From IMG/VR virus record IMGVR_UViG_3300043449_000688, positions 1 through 39,937 of that record: a stretch of 39,937 nt of DNA. One strand, written 5' to 3'. The first letter of the stretch is position 1. Every line of letters begins with the position of its first letter. Shown here piece after piece: positions 27,516 through 35,885 of this stretch. Made by a program: the position numbers and the translations under genes. The notes under the pieces were generated by a model. It saw only the letters and a program-made list of their open reading frames with translations, was not told where the DNA came from and ran no database searches. This stretch comes from a virus.

Positions 27516-30251
27516 ATGGCACGCATCTCCACCGGCCAGAACTACGGCCCCACCGGTCGCAAGACCTCACAGCGCCTGCTCGGTGGTGGCGACATGCCAT
27601 CCATTGGCGGGGAGATCGCCCGGGGGCAAATGGCACCAGCGGCCATCCAGCCGCAGGCCAGCCCGGTCAACACCATGGTCAACGTGGGCCAAGGCCCGCA
27701 GCTCGGTGGCCCTGTTGCCGTGCCGCGGCCACCGGATGTGCCAGCTCCCAATGGCGACATGGCAGCACTGGCCAGGTCCCTCGGCAGCTTCAACCAGGCG
27801 CTGGGTGTCGTCGGTGAGTCGTACGTCGAGTATCAGAAGCAGCAGGAAGGTGCAGCCAAGTTGCGTGGTGAAGCTGCTGCAGCACAGCTCAGCCGCTTTG
27901 GTGCCTTCAAGGATTACGGCGAAGCACTGCGGGCAGTGGAGAAGCGGGCAGAGACGGATCCCAGCGTCGTACCACTGCTGACTGAACTGCGGGCCCTGGA
28001 TCCCCGTGCCTTGCCGTATGCGCAGGAGAACATCCAGGACGCATTGGCCAAGACCCGCATCTCATCGCTGCAGTCGGACGTCGAGAACACGATCAACCTG
28101 CCGGATGGTCGGAGCCTGGAATCGGTAAGCCCGGATGACCCAGCGTTCTTTGAGCTGGTGACGTCAAGGGCGATGCCTGCTGGGTTGATGCCCTCGGTGT
28201 ACGCCAAGAACAAGGACGCCTACTACGCCTCCTTTGGCGCAGCCCGGTCAGCCCAAGCCAAGCGCTATGCCGTCTACAAGGACGAGCAGATCAAGGTTGG
28301 CTTCAGCCAAGGTGTGAGTGGCGACCTGGCCCAGCTGTATGCCGGTCAGATCAGCTCCGATGACCTGGGAGCCAGGCTGACCGGACGGCTCAATGAGCTG
28401 TATGCCAACAGCAGCCCATCGGTGTACCGCGACATGCGGGACAAGCTGCCCAAGAGCCTCGCAGAGGCCGCTGTGGCCGCCGCTGGGGGCGATCTACAGG
28501 CCCTGGACCGGATGGGCCCCATCCTGGGTGATGCCCTGGAGAAGGTCCTTGCAGGGCCCAATGGCGGCACGCCGTTAATTGATCAATACGGCAAGCCTCG
28601 CCAGGCCGTCATCAATGACTTCTACCGGGAGCTGACTCAAGGGCTGAGCACCGACCGTGAGCTGCAGGACAAGATCGAATCCGCCCGCGGTGAGGACGCA
28701 GCTGACAACGACATTCAGCAGTACCTGCCACCTGAGGTGCTGAATAACCCAGCAGAGCTGCAGGCCCGCCTGGATGCCCTGCCCCAACGTGCAGTGCTGC
28801 TGTTCCCCAATGACCCGGAGGCGCAACTGGCGTACCAGAACCGGGTGCAGACCTTTGCGACCAACCGCAGCAGGGCATACATCGCCCCGATTCAACGGGA
28901 CAACGCGGCGATGGAGTACGCCAACCAGGCGATGAACCCCTCCAGTGATCCCACTGCTGACATCCAGCGGTACACGCAGATGTTCCAGAGCCGGTTGATT
29001 GATGAGTCGGACTACAAGGGCCTGGTCGCTGGTGCCCGGTCTCGCAACGAGAAGCGCAATGACCGCAACTACGAAACCCTGCGGGGTCTGCAGCGTGACC
29101 TGCAGTCGCAGCTGACGGAGCAGTTCAAGCTCACCACTGAAGGTGACGGCACCCCTGCTGTGACGCCTCAGGAGGCAGTGCAGATCCGCAAGACAATGGG
29201 CGAGCTGTACAGGGAAGGAGAGAAGTTGATCCTGCAGAACCCTGGCGCCAACCTGGACCAGCAACTGGGTGGGCTGTACGAGAACCTGACGATGCCAGCC
29301 ATCGACAGGGGGCAGAGGAAGGCTCAGCAGCCTCTGTACCAGTCACCAGAGGCCATCTCCGGCATGTTTGGCCCTGGTCGTGGTGATGCTGCTGATAACG
29401 CCAAGCGGCGGCGGCAAGCAGAGACCGCACCGATGTACCCGTTGGGCCGGATGGAGAAGCAGCTGGATGACGTGCTGACTGGCAAGCCGTTGGATGACGC
29501 CACCAAGAAGATCCTGCAGCGGATCGACATGAAGCCCAGTGAGTTCTTCATCAGGCAGATGCAGCTCCAGGGGGTGCCATTGGACCCTGAGGTGCAGCAG
29601 CAACTGCGCAAGCTGGATGGCAGCGACCAGGTGTCGTCAGCCCTGCCGATGGGCGGTGGCTCTGGCGGCATGGGGATGATCATGCCCGGACGCACGGCCA
29701 GCATGGCCCAGCGGCTGTGGAAGCAATGGAGCACTGCGATGAACAGCGCAGTAGCACCACCAGCACAGGCGAGGGGTAGCTCCCCTTTTACGGCTAGCGC
29801 CAGCGTTCCCGTTGGCCGCGGCAGCAGGCAGCAAGCCATCAAGCAGGCAGCTGGGCAGCTGGGCATCAGCCCAGTGCATCTGGCGGCAGTTATGTCGCTG
29901 GAAACCGGTGGCACCTTCAACCCTGGAATCGTCGGTGGCCAGGGCGGCAACTATCGCGGCCTGATCCAGTTCGGCCCCAATGAGCGCAAGACCTATGGCT
30001 ACCGCGATGGCATGAGGTTTGAGGACCAGGTGCTAGGCCCTGTCGTCCGCTACCTCAAGGCAAGAGGCGTCAAGCCAGGCCACGGAGCGCAAGAGATTTA
30101 CGCAGCAATCTTGACTGGCAACGTGGCCAACATCGCCAAAGGCGGCCTGGATTGGAAAGATTCATTTGGCACCTCCGTAAGGAAGGCCCTGCCCAGCCTC
30201 ACCCAGGGAGGGCATTATCAGAATGCAGTGCGCTTCCTCCGCGGGACATAA
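27516..30251 (+). CDS. Internal virion protein (T7 gp15-like) with C-terminal lytic transglycosylase-like domain
   Basis: 911 aa (T7 gp15 747). Residues 1-~740 are helical with many Gln/Ala, as in the ejection-tube protein; residues ~760-905 form an added domain: QAAGQLGISPVHLAAVMSLE with Glu796, GGNYRGLIQFG, and RTYGYRDGM-like KTYGYRDGMRFEDQ, the catalytic Glu plus GLxQF layout of lysozyme-like transglycosylases. In T7 the muralytic domain is at the N-terminus of gp16, so it has moved here. Locally opens peptidoglycan during DNA entry. Confidence 0.88.
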   Translation: MARISTGQNYGPTGRKTSQRLLGGGDMPSIGGEIARGQMAPAAIQPQASPVNTMVNVGQGPQLGGPVAVPRPPDVPAPNGDMAALARSLGSFNQALGVVGESYVEYQKQQEGAAKLRGEAAAAQLSRFGAFKDYGEALRAVEKRAETDPSVVPLLTELRALDPRALPYAQENIQDALAKTRISSLQSDVENTINLPDGRSLESVSPDDPAFFELVTSRAMPAGLMPSVYAKNKDAYYASFGAARSAQAKRYAVYKDEQIKVGFSQGVSGDLAQLYAGQISSDDLGARLTGRLNELYANSSPSVYRDMRDKLPKSLAEAAVAAAGGDLQALDRMGPILGDALEKVLAGPNGGTPLIDQYGKPRQAVINDFYRELTQGLSTDRELQDKIESARGEDAADNDIQQYLPPEVLNNPAELQARLDALPQRAVLLFPNDPEAQLAYQNRVQTFATNRSRAYIAPIQRDNAAMEYANQAMNPSSDPTADIQRYTQMFQSRLIDESDYKGLVAGARSRNEKRNDRNYETLRGLQRDLQSQLTEQFKLTTEGDGTPAVTPQEAVQIRKTMGELYREGEKLILQNPGANLDQQLGGLYENLTMPAIDRGQRKAQQPLYQSPEAISGMFGPGRGDAADNAKRRRQAETAPMYPLGRMEKQLDDVLTGKPLDDATKKILQRIDMKPSEFFIRQMQLQGVPLDPEVQQQLRKLDGSDQVSSALPMGGGSGGMGMIMPGRTASMAQRLWKQWSTAMNSAVAPPAQARGSSPFTASASVPVGRGSRQQAIKQAAGQLGISPVHLAAVMSLETGGTFNPGIVGGQGGNYRGLIQFGPNERKTYGYRDGMRFEDQVLGPVVRYLKARGVKPGHGAQEIYAAILTGNVANIAKGGLDWKDSFGTSVRKALPSLTQGGHYQNAVRFLRGT

Positions 30252-30254
30252 GCC

Positions 30255-33200
30255 ATGCCCACTCAAGTCATCAAAGATCCCCAGACCGGTGAGGAGCGGA
30301 GGGTCTACGTGGCCCCCGCGGGCATGGGTCAACAACCCAAGGCTGCAGAGAGGCCCAAGGCGCAGCCCAAGCAGGACAACCCGCTGGTTGGCTTGATGAA
30401 CATGACACCCATCGGGTGGATGTCTCAGCTGACAGGCAACAGCATCGACAGCATTGGCACTGCAGTCTCCGAATACCAGAAGACAGGCGACCTGGGAAAG
30501 GCCATCAACAAAGGCCAGCAGCAATACGCCAAAGGATTGGAAGGGCCCGGTGTTGTCAAAGGGGTGACCCGCACCTTGGCCAACGCAGGGCGGAACATCC
30601 TGCAGGAAGCCAGCGACTTTGTGACAGCGGACCTACCCGCTGCCTTTGGCGACACGTCGATCAAGCCCACCACGGCGGAGAACCCAGACGCACCGTTCCT
30701 GGGGATCATGCCTGCCTTGCCAAAGGCCAAGAGCAGCGGCGCTGCTGAAGACCTGGCCACTGGCTTGGTGCAGGCAGGCATTGAGTGGCTCCCTGCTGCA
30801 CGTGTCGTAGGGCTTGCTGGCAAGGCCCTGAAGGTGCTGCCTGGTGCAGCCAAGGTGGGTCAAGGCATCAATGCAGTCCAGGCCGCCGCCAAGAACCCAG
30901 TCGCCAAGGCGCTGGTCAGCAACACGCTTTCAAAAGCTGCTGCCACGGGTGCCGTGGTGGACTTTGCGGGCTTCGACCAGCACGGTGGCCGCCTGACGGA
31001 TGCCATCGACAGAGCCACTCAAGGCACGCCATTCAACGCCCTGGCCATCGACTACCTGAAGTCCGACCCCAAAGACGTGGGAATGGAAGGCAGGCTGAAG
31101 AACGCCCTGGAGGGCGGCCTGTTTGGCACGGCCCTGGAAGGTGCACTGCGCACCATGCGCGTGGCCAGGAACTACAACTGGTGGCGCCGTGCCCCAGAAG
31201 CCGAGAAGCCTGCAGCTGCTGAAGGACTGCGCAAGGCGACGCAGGACCTGGAGATCGAAGTCGCCAGGCAGTCGTACACCATTCCCGATCCGTGGAATGA
31301 GGCCACGCTGCCTGCCGTCCCAGGCCAGCCACCTGCACCCCGGGACATGAGCCCCCCGGTCCTGTCGGATGTAGCTGAAGTCAACCCGCAGGAGATCGCT
31401 GTTGACCCACAGCGGTTCCAATTCAAGGCTGCAGGCCTGGTCACAAAGTCCGGCGCCAGCGGCTCCCTGTCGGGCTCCACCGGTTACAACCCGATGCTGG
31501 GTGGCGTCGTCAGCGTGTGGCGTGACCCTGCCGATGGCGTCACCTACGTGGTCAATGGCCACAACCGGCTGAAGCTGGCCAAGGAGAGCGACTACGACAA
31601 GCTCCTGGTCCGCTACATCGACGCACCCAACGCAGAGCAAGCACGGGCACTGGGGGCCCTGCAGAACATCGCAGAAGGCCAAGGCACCCCCGTGGATGCC
31701 GCCAAGTACATGCGGGACACCGGGGAGACCGCGGAGTCCATGGCAGGCAAAGGCGTCAACCTGAGCGGTCCGGTGATCGCCAAGGCCATCCCGCTGAGCC
31801 GCCTGCCGCAGAACCTGTTTGACAAGGTGGCTACCGGCCAGCTGGAGCTGAGCAAGGCCGTGGCCCTGGGCACTGAAGCCCTGGACCCACAGGTCATCAA
31901 CGACGTCGCCACGCAGGCAATCAAGCGCAAGTGGTCGGCGGAGAAGATCACCCAGGCCATGCAGGAGGCACGGTTTGCGCAGACGCAGACGCAAGGTGGT
32001 GACCTGCTGAGCCTGCTGGGTGATGAGTGGGCCAGCAAGACCAGCAACTTCAACCAGCTGCTGGACGTACGCACGGAGGCCTTCAAGTCACTGCGCGAAG
32101 AGATGGTTGCGCTGACGTCAGCAGCGCGGGAAGGCCGCCGGGGGATCCTGGAGTCTGCTGGCAACGTCATCGACGTCGAAGGCAGCCAGGTGGCACGTGG
32201 CCAGGCTGCACAAGCGGTTGAGGTGTTCAACCGGGTGACGGGCTACGTGGGCCCTGTGCGTGACCTGCTGAATGAAATGGCAGGGCAGGTCGGTGGCAAG
32301 CGCACGGCCAAGGCGGTGGTGGGCGAGAACCTGGACCGCTTGCGTCAAGCCATTGATGACGAGATCAATGGACCCGCCCTGCCCCTGGAGCAGGTCCCTG
32401 CACCTGCAGCTGTCGTTGATGCTCCTGCCCCTGAGCCGAGTGTCCCAAGTGCGGGAACTTCAGCGCCTGCTGCTCCTGCAGTAGAGGCTCCCGTTGCTCC
32501 TGCTGGCCCCACGGCTCAAGAGATCCAGGAGCTGGACACCGTGCTGTCGCGCTCCATGGCCAACCTGTCGCCACAGCAGCGGGTGCTGGTACGCAACCAG
32601 ATGCTGCAGCAGAAGTACGCCCCGCAGGTGGCCGAAACCGTTGAAGCCCCTCCTGCTCAGATGATGGCCGAGGAGCCCCCGACCCAAGCGGTGGATCAGG
32701 CTCCAGGCTCAGGCGATGAGCCTCCCATCCCTCCCACCCCACCGGTCGTCGTCGAGCCCCCGCCGATGGATGACGGATGGGCCCGTCAGCTGGTGGACCA
32801 GATGGCGCAGCAACGGCAGGCCCTGGAGGACGGCAGCGTCACCATGAATGACCTGCTGGAGAACAACGTCCAGAAGTTCCAGAGCCCCAGTGGCGCCACC
32901 GCCTACGTGCCTAGTGCACCCGTCAATGCCATCCAGGCATACCGGGCCTTCAGCGACGTGTTCACCCGGCCTGATGCCACTGGCATCCCGGTGATGAGCT
33001 TTGAGCGGGTGCAGGCTGACACCGAGACCTGGCTGGCCAAGAACAACTACGACGGTCAGGCAGTGCTGGACAACCTCAAGCAGCTCAGCGGGCCCCTGTC
33101 GAACTACCAGGACAACCTGGTCGCTTTGCGGGGAGCGCAGCTCTACACCGATCACGCCAACCTGCAGGCTGGTGTTGCCGCCAACAAGTGGCTGAACGCT

Positions 33201-35885
33201 GGAGCTGATGAGACTGCAGACATTGGCCAACTGACGGCTGAGCTGTTGACTGCCGCGGCCCAACAGAAGGCCGCCAACATCGCTCTGGAAAGCGTCACCC
33301 GGCCCATCGGCCAGCTGCTGTACAGCCTGCAGGGCCCACGGCCACGGCCTGGCTCCCTGCCGTTTGATGGCTCCGTACCGCAGACCCGGCCCCTGGCTGA
33401 TCAGCTGGAGGAAGCACTGGAGGTGGAAGCACAGGTGCCTGTTGCTGACAGCATCGGCAAGGCCCTGAGCCCTGAGGCTGAGGAGGCCATCCTCACAGGC
33501 GCCTACAGCCCGCAGGTGTTGGCTGAGATGGACCAGCTGGCCCGTGCCATGGCGCAGTCCGCTGTCACCCCAGGCTTTGCCAAAGGCTTCTGGAAGCAGG
33601 TGAACGAAAGCGTGGCCCTTGGCGCCCGGGGTGTGGTGATCTACCGCGCCAGCCAGCTGCTGTCGTCTGGTCTGACCCTGTGGTCCAACACCATCAACAA
33701 CGCTCTCCGCCTGGTGCAGTTGCCATTGAGCCAAGCAATGGGTGCAGGCATCCAAGGGCAATTCGGTCGGGCATCGCAGTCGCTGATGATCTACGGCCAG
33801 TACGTCAGCAACCTGCAGAACGCTCTGCGGTTGGGTGTCGAGTCATTCAAGGCAGGCCGCGGCCTGTATGACCTTGACGAGACCAGCGTGGACTTCCTGG
33901 ACAAGCTGGCCAAGCAAGACATGCAGGAGTCCCTGCTGCCTGGTGCAAAGGCCAGTGGTGAGTGGAGCCTGGACACCATGCCTTGGCTGGATGTGCAGGA
34001 CAAGTCCAACTGGGCCTTGGCGCAGAAGCGGATCTGGCAGGCGCTGAACCTGTCCACCCGCACACAGGTTTCGCTGGACACCTTCTTCAAGACCCTGGCT
34101 GGCCAGTCCTTTGAGTACGTGCGCAACATCCAGCCCGGCCTGGATCGCGCCATCCAGCAAGGCCTGACTCCCGGCAGCAGGGAGGCGTGGTCCTTCGCAC
34201 GTGACTACGCCCAAGCGGCAGTGGATCGTGCCACCAGGGACGTCGCCATCAATGGCCGCACCATCCTGGATGCGGTGATGACCAGCCCGCAGGCACAGAC
34301 CGCCATGCGGTACGCCACCTTCACCGACGACATCTGGGCGCAGATGGGCCCCAGGACCTACCAGGAAGGGCTGCAGCAGGCTGAAGCGCGGGGGCTGCAA
34401 GGTGATGCAGCGGAGAGCTTCGCCCGCAAGTACATCGAGAGCACGGGTGACGTTCCGTTCTTTGGTCGGACGTTCAGCATGATGCCTGCTGCCTGGCAGA
34501 AGCTGATCGACTTCAGCCCACTGTTCAGCATCATCCAGCCGTTCAACCGCACCCCTGGTGACATCGTGAAGTCAGTGGCGCGGATGACCCCAGGCGCCAA
34601 CTTCTTTGTGGACACCTGGTGGCGGGACATCAACAGCGAAGACGCCTTCGCCCGGGATCGCGCCATTGGTGACCTGGCCCTTGGCGCCGCTGCCATCTCC
34701 CTGGGCACCATTGCCATGACGCAGGGTCGGATGGAGTTCACTGGAGGTGGCCCTGCCAACCCGATTGCCCAACGCAAGTGGCGGGATGAAGGCAAGCAGC
34801 CCTACTCCTTCCGCGTGAAGGTGGGCGAGGACGACAACGGCAAGCCGATCCTGAGCGAGTGGGTGTCGATGCGGGTGTTTGAACCCTTCAGCAGCCTGTT
34901 CGGCGCTCTGGCTGACTACCAGGAGATCGCCAACAAGCTGCCCAAGGAAGCACGGGAACGGCTGGGCTCTGCGTTGACCATGGACCTGATGACCGCAGTG
35001 GGTGCAGGCCAGCTCAACAAGACCTACTACCAGGGCTTCAGCGAGCTGTACGAGGCCGCTATGGGCATCGGAGAGGTGGACATCGGCCCCAACCGCCGTA
35101 ACCCCGTGGAGCGGTACCTGTCGCGGATCATTGCGTCGATGGTGCCAAGCAGCTCTGCCTTGCGTGCTGGTCGTCGCATTGAGGACCGCACAGCCCGTGA
35201 CATCCCACCCAGCACAGAAGAAGGTGGCATCGCCGGGATGCCGATGCGGATGTTCCAGGAGACCCTGGGCGAGATCAAGAACATGGTGCCCGGCTGGTCG
35301 GAGCAACTGCCCCCGCGGCTCAACTGGGTCACTGGTGCACCCATCGTGCTGAGTGGCGTGATGGGTGATCAGTACCTGCCACCTGATCAGCCGTGGCTGT
35401 CGTTCCTGTTCCAGTACGTGCCCTGGTCGCCCTTCCAGAAGGCCCCTAAGGCTGATCCAGTGCTGATGGAGATGGCCAGCCTGTCAGGGCGTGGTGCCAC
35501 CTTCCGGGGGCCCACCAACACCGACTTCGGCAAGGAGCTGCGATTGGATCCGGTGATGTTCAACGAGTACGTGAGCACCACTGCCAACGTGCGGGATCAG
35601 TTCGGACGGACCATCCACCAGGCGCTGGAGCAGCTGATCAACTCGGACTACTACAAGTCCCTGCCCACCGAGGAGATCAGCACCACGGTGATGAGCCAGC
35701 GAGCAGCTGCCATCGACCTGGAGGTCTCCAGGTTCCGCAAGTTGGGGCGTGATGCGTTCCTGTCCAACCACCCTGAAATCCAAAGGGAGGTGAAGACCAT
35801 CGAGGGGCTGAACAACGACGTGAAGTACAGGCTTAAATACGGGCAACCCATAGACGTGAATGGGTTTGTAGAGGGACTCCGCTGA
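30255..35885 (+). CDS. Giant internal virion protein (T7 gp16-like, polyvalent) with ParB-like domain
   Basis: 1876 aa (T7 gp16 1318). Regions by eye: disordered Pro/Lys start; helical 50-330; ParB/sulfiredoxin-like domain about 370-560 with NPQEIAVDP and VVNGHNRLKLAKE (GHNR 435-438); two Pro/Ala linkers (about 712-765 and 795-845); helical C-terminal half with DVQDKSNWALAQKRIWQALN, SPLFSIIQPFNRTPGDIVKS and a hydrophobic stretch DLALGAAAISLGTIAM. The C-terminal half resembles large polyvalent-protein domains and T7 gp16. It should be packed in the head core and ejected first. The transglycosylase of T7 gp16 is missing here and sits in the gp15-like protein. Coupled to the next gene by TGATG. 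Confidence 0.88.
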   Translation: MPTQVIKDPQTGEERRVYVAPAGMGQQPKAAERPKAQPKQDNPLVGLMNMTPIGWMSQLTGNSIDSIGTAVSEYQKTGDLGKAINKGQQQYAKGLEGPGVVKGVTRTLANAGRNILQEASDFVTADLPAAFGDTSIKPTTAENPDAPFLGIMPALPKAKSSGAAEDLATGLVQAGIEWLPAARVVGLAGKALKVLPGAAKVGQGINAVQAAAKNPVAKALVSNTLSKAAATGAVVDFAGFDQHGGRLTDAIDRATQGTPFNALAIDYLKSDPKDVGMEGRLKNALEGGLFGTALEGALRTMRVARNYNWWRRAPEAEKPAAAEGLRKATQDLEIEVARQSYTIPDPWNEATLPAVPGQPPAPRDMSPPVLSDVAEVNPQEIAVDPQRFQFKAAGLVTKSGASGSLSGSTGYNPMLGGVVSVWRDPADGVTYVVNGHNRLKLAKESDYDKLLVRYIDAPNAEQARALGALQNIAEGQGTPVDAAKYMRDTGETAESMAGKGVNLSGPVIAKAIPLSRLPQNLFDKVATGQLELSKAVALGTEALDPQVINDVATQAIKRKWSAEKITQAMQEARFAQTQTQGGDLLSLLGDEWASKTSNFNQLLDVRTEAFKSLREEMVALTSAAREGRRGILESAGNVIDVEGSQVARGQAAQAVEVFNRVTGYVGPVRDLLNEMAGQVGGKRTAKAVVGENLDRLRQAIDDEINGPALPLEQVPAPAAVVDAPAPEPSVPSAGTSAPAAPAVEAPVAPAGPTAQEIQELDTVLSRSMANLSPQQRVLVRNQMLQQKYAPQVAETVEAPPAQMMAEEPPTQAVDQAPGSGDEPPIPPTPPVVVEPPPMDDGWARQLVDQMAQQRQALEDGSVTMNDLLENNVQKFQSPSGATAYVPSAPVNAIQAYRAFSDVFTRPDATGIPVMSFERVQADTETWLAKNNYDGQAVLDNLKQLSGPLSNYQDNLVALRGAQLYTDHANLQAGVAANKWLNAGADETADIGQLTAELLTAAAQQKAANIALESVTRPIGQLLYSLQGPRPRPGSLPFDGSVPQTRPLADQLEEALEVEAQVPVADSIGKALSPEAEEAILTGAYSPQVLAEMDQLARAMAQSAVTPGFAKGFWKQVNESVALGARGVVIYRASQLLSSGLTLWSNTINNALRLVQLPLSQAMGAGIQGQFGRASQSLMIYGQYVSNLQNALRLGVESFKAGRGLYDLDETSVDFLDKLAKQDMQESLLPGAKASGEWSLDTMPWLDVQDKSNWALAQKRIWQALNLSTRTQVSLDTFFKTLAGQSFEYVRNIQPGLDRAIQQGLTPGSREAWSFARDYAQAAVDRATRDVAINGRTILDAVMTSPQAQTAMRYATFTDDIWAQMGPRTYQEGLQQAEARGLQGDAAESFARKYIESTGDVPFFGRTFSMMPAAWQKLIDFSPLFSIIQPFNRTPGDIVKSVARMTPGANFFVDTWWRDINSEDAFARDRAIGDLALGAAAISLGTIAMTQGRMEFTGGGPANPIAQRKWRDEGKQPYSFRVKVGEDDNGKPILSEWVSMRVFEPFSSLFGALADYQEIANKLPKEARERLGSALTMDLMTAVGAGQLNKTYYQGFSELYEAAMGIGEVDIGPNRRNPVERYLSRIIASMVPSSSALRAGRRIEDRTARDIPPSTEEGGIAGMPMRMFQETLGEIKNMVPGWSEQLPPRLNWVTGAPIVLSGVMGDQYLPPDQPWLSFLFQYVPWSPFQKAPKADPVLMEMASLSGRGATFRGPTNTDFGKELRLDPVMFNEYVSTTANVRDQFGRTIHQALEQLINSDYYKSLPTEEISTTVMSQRAAAIDLEVSRFRKLGRDAFLSNHPEIQREVKTIEGLNNDVKYRLKYGQPIDVNGFVEGLR

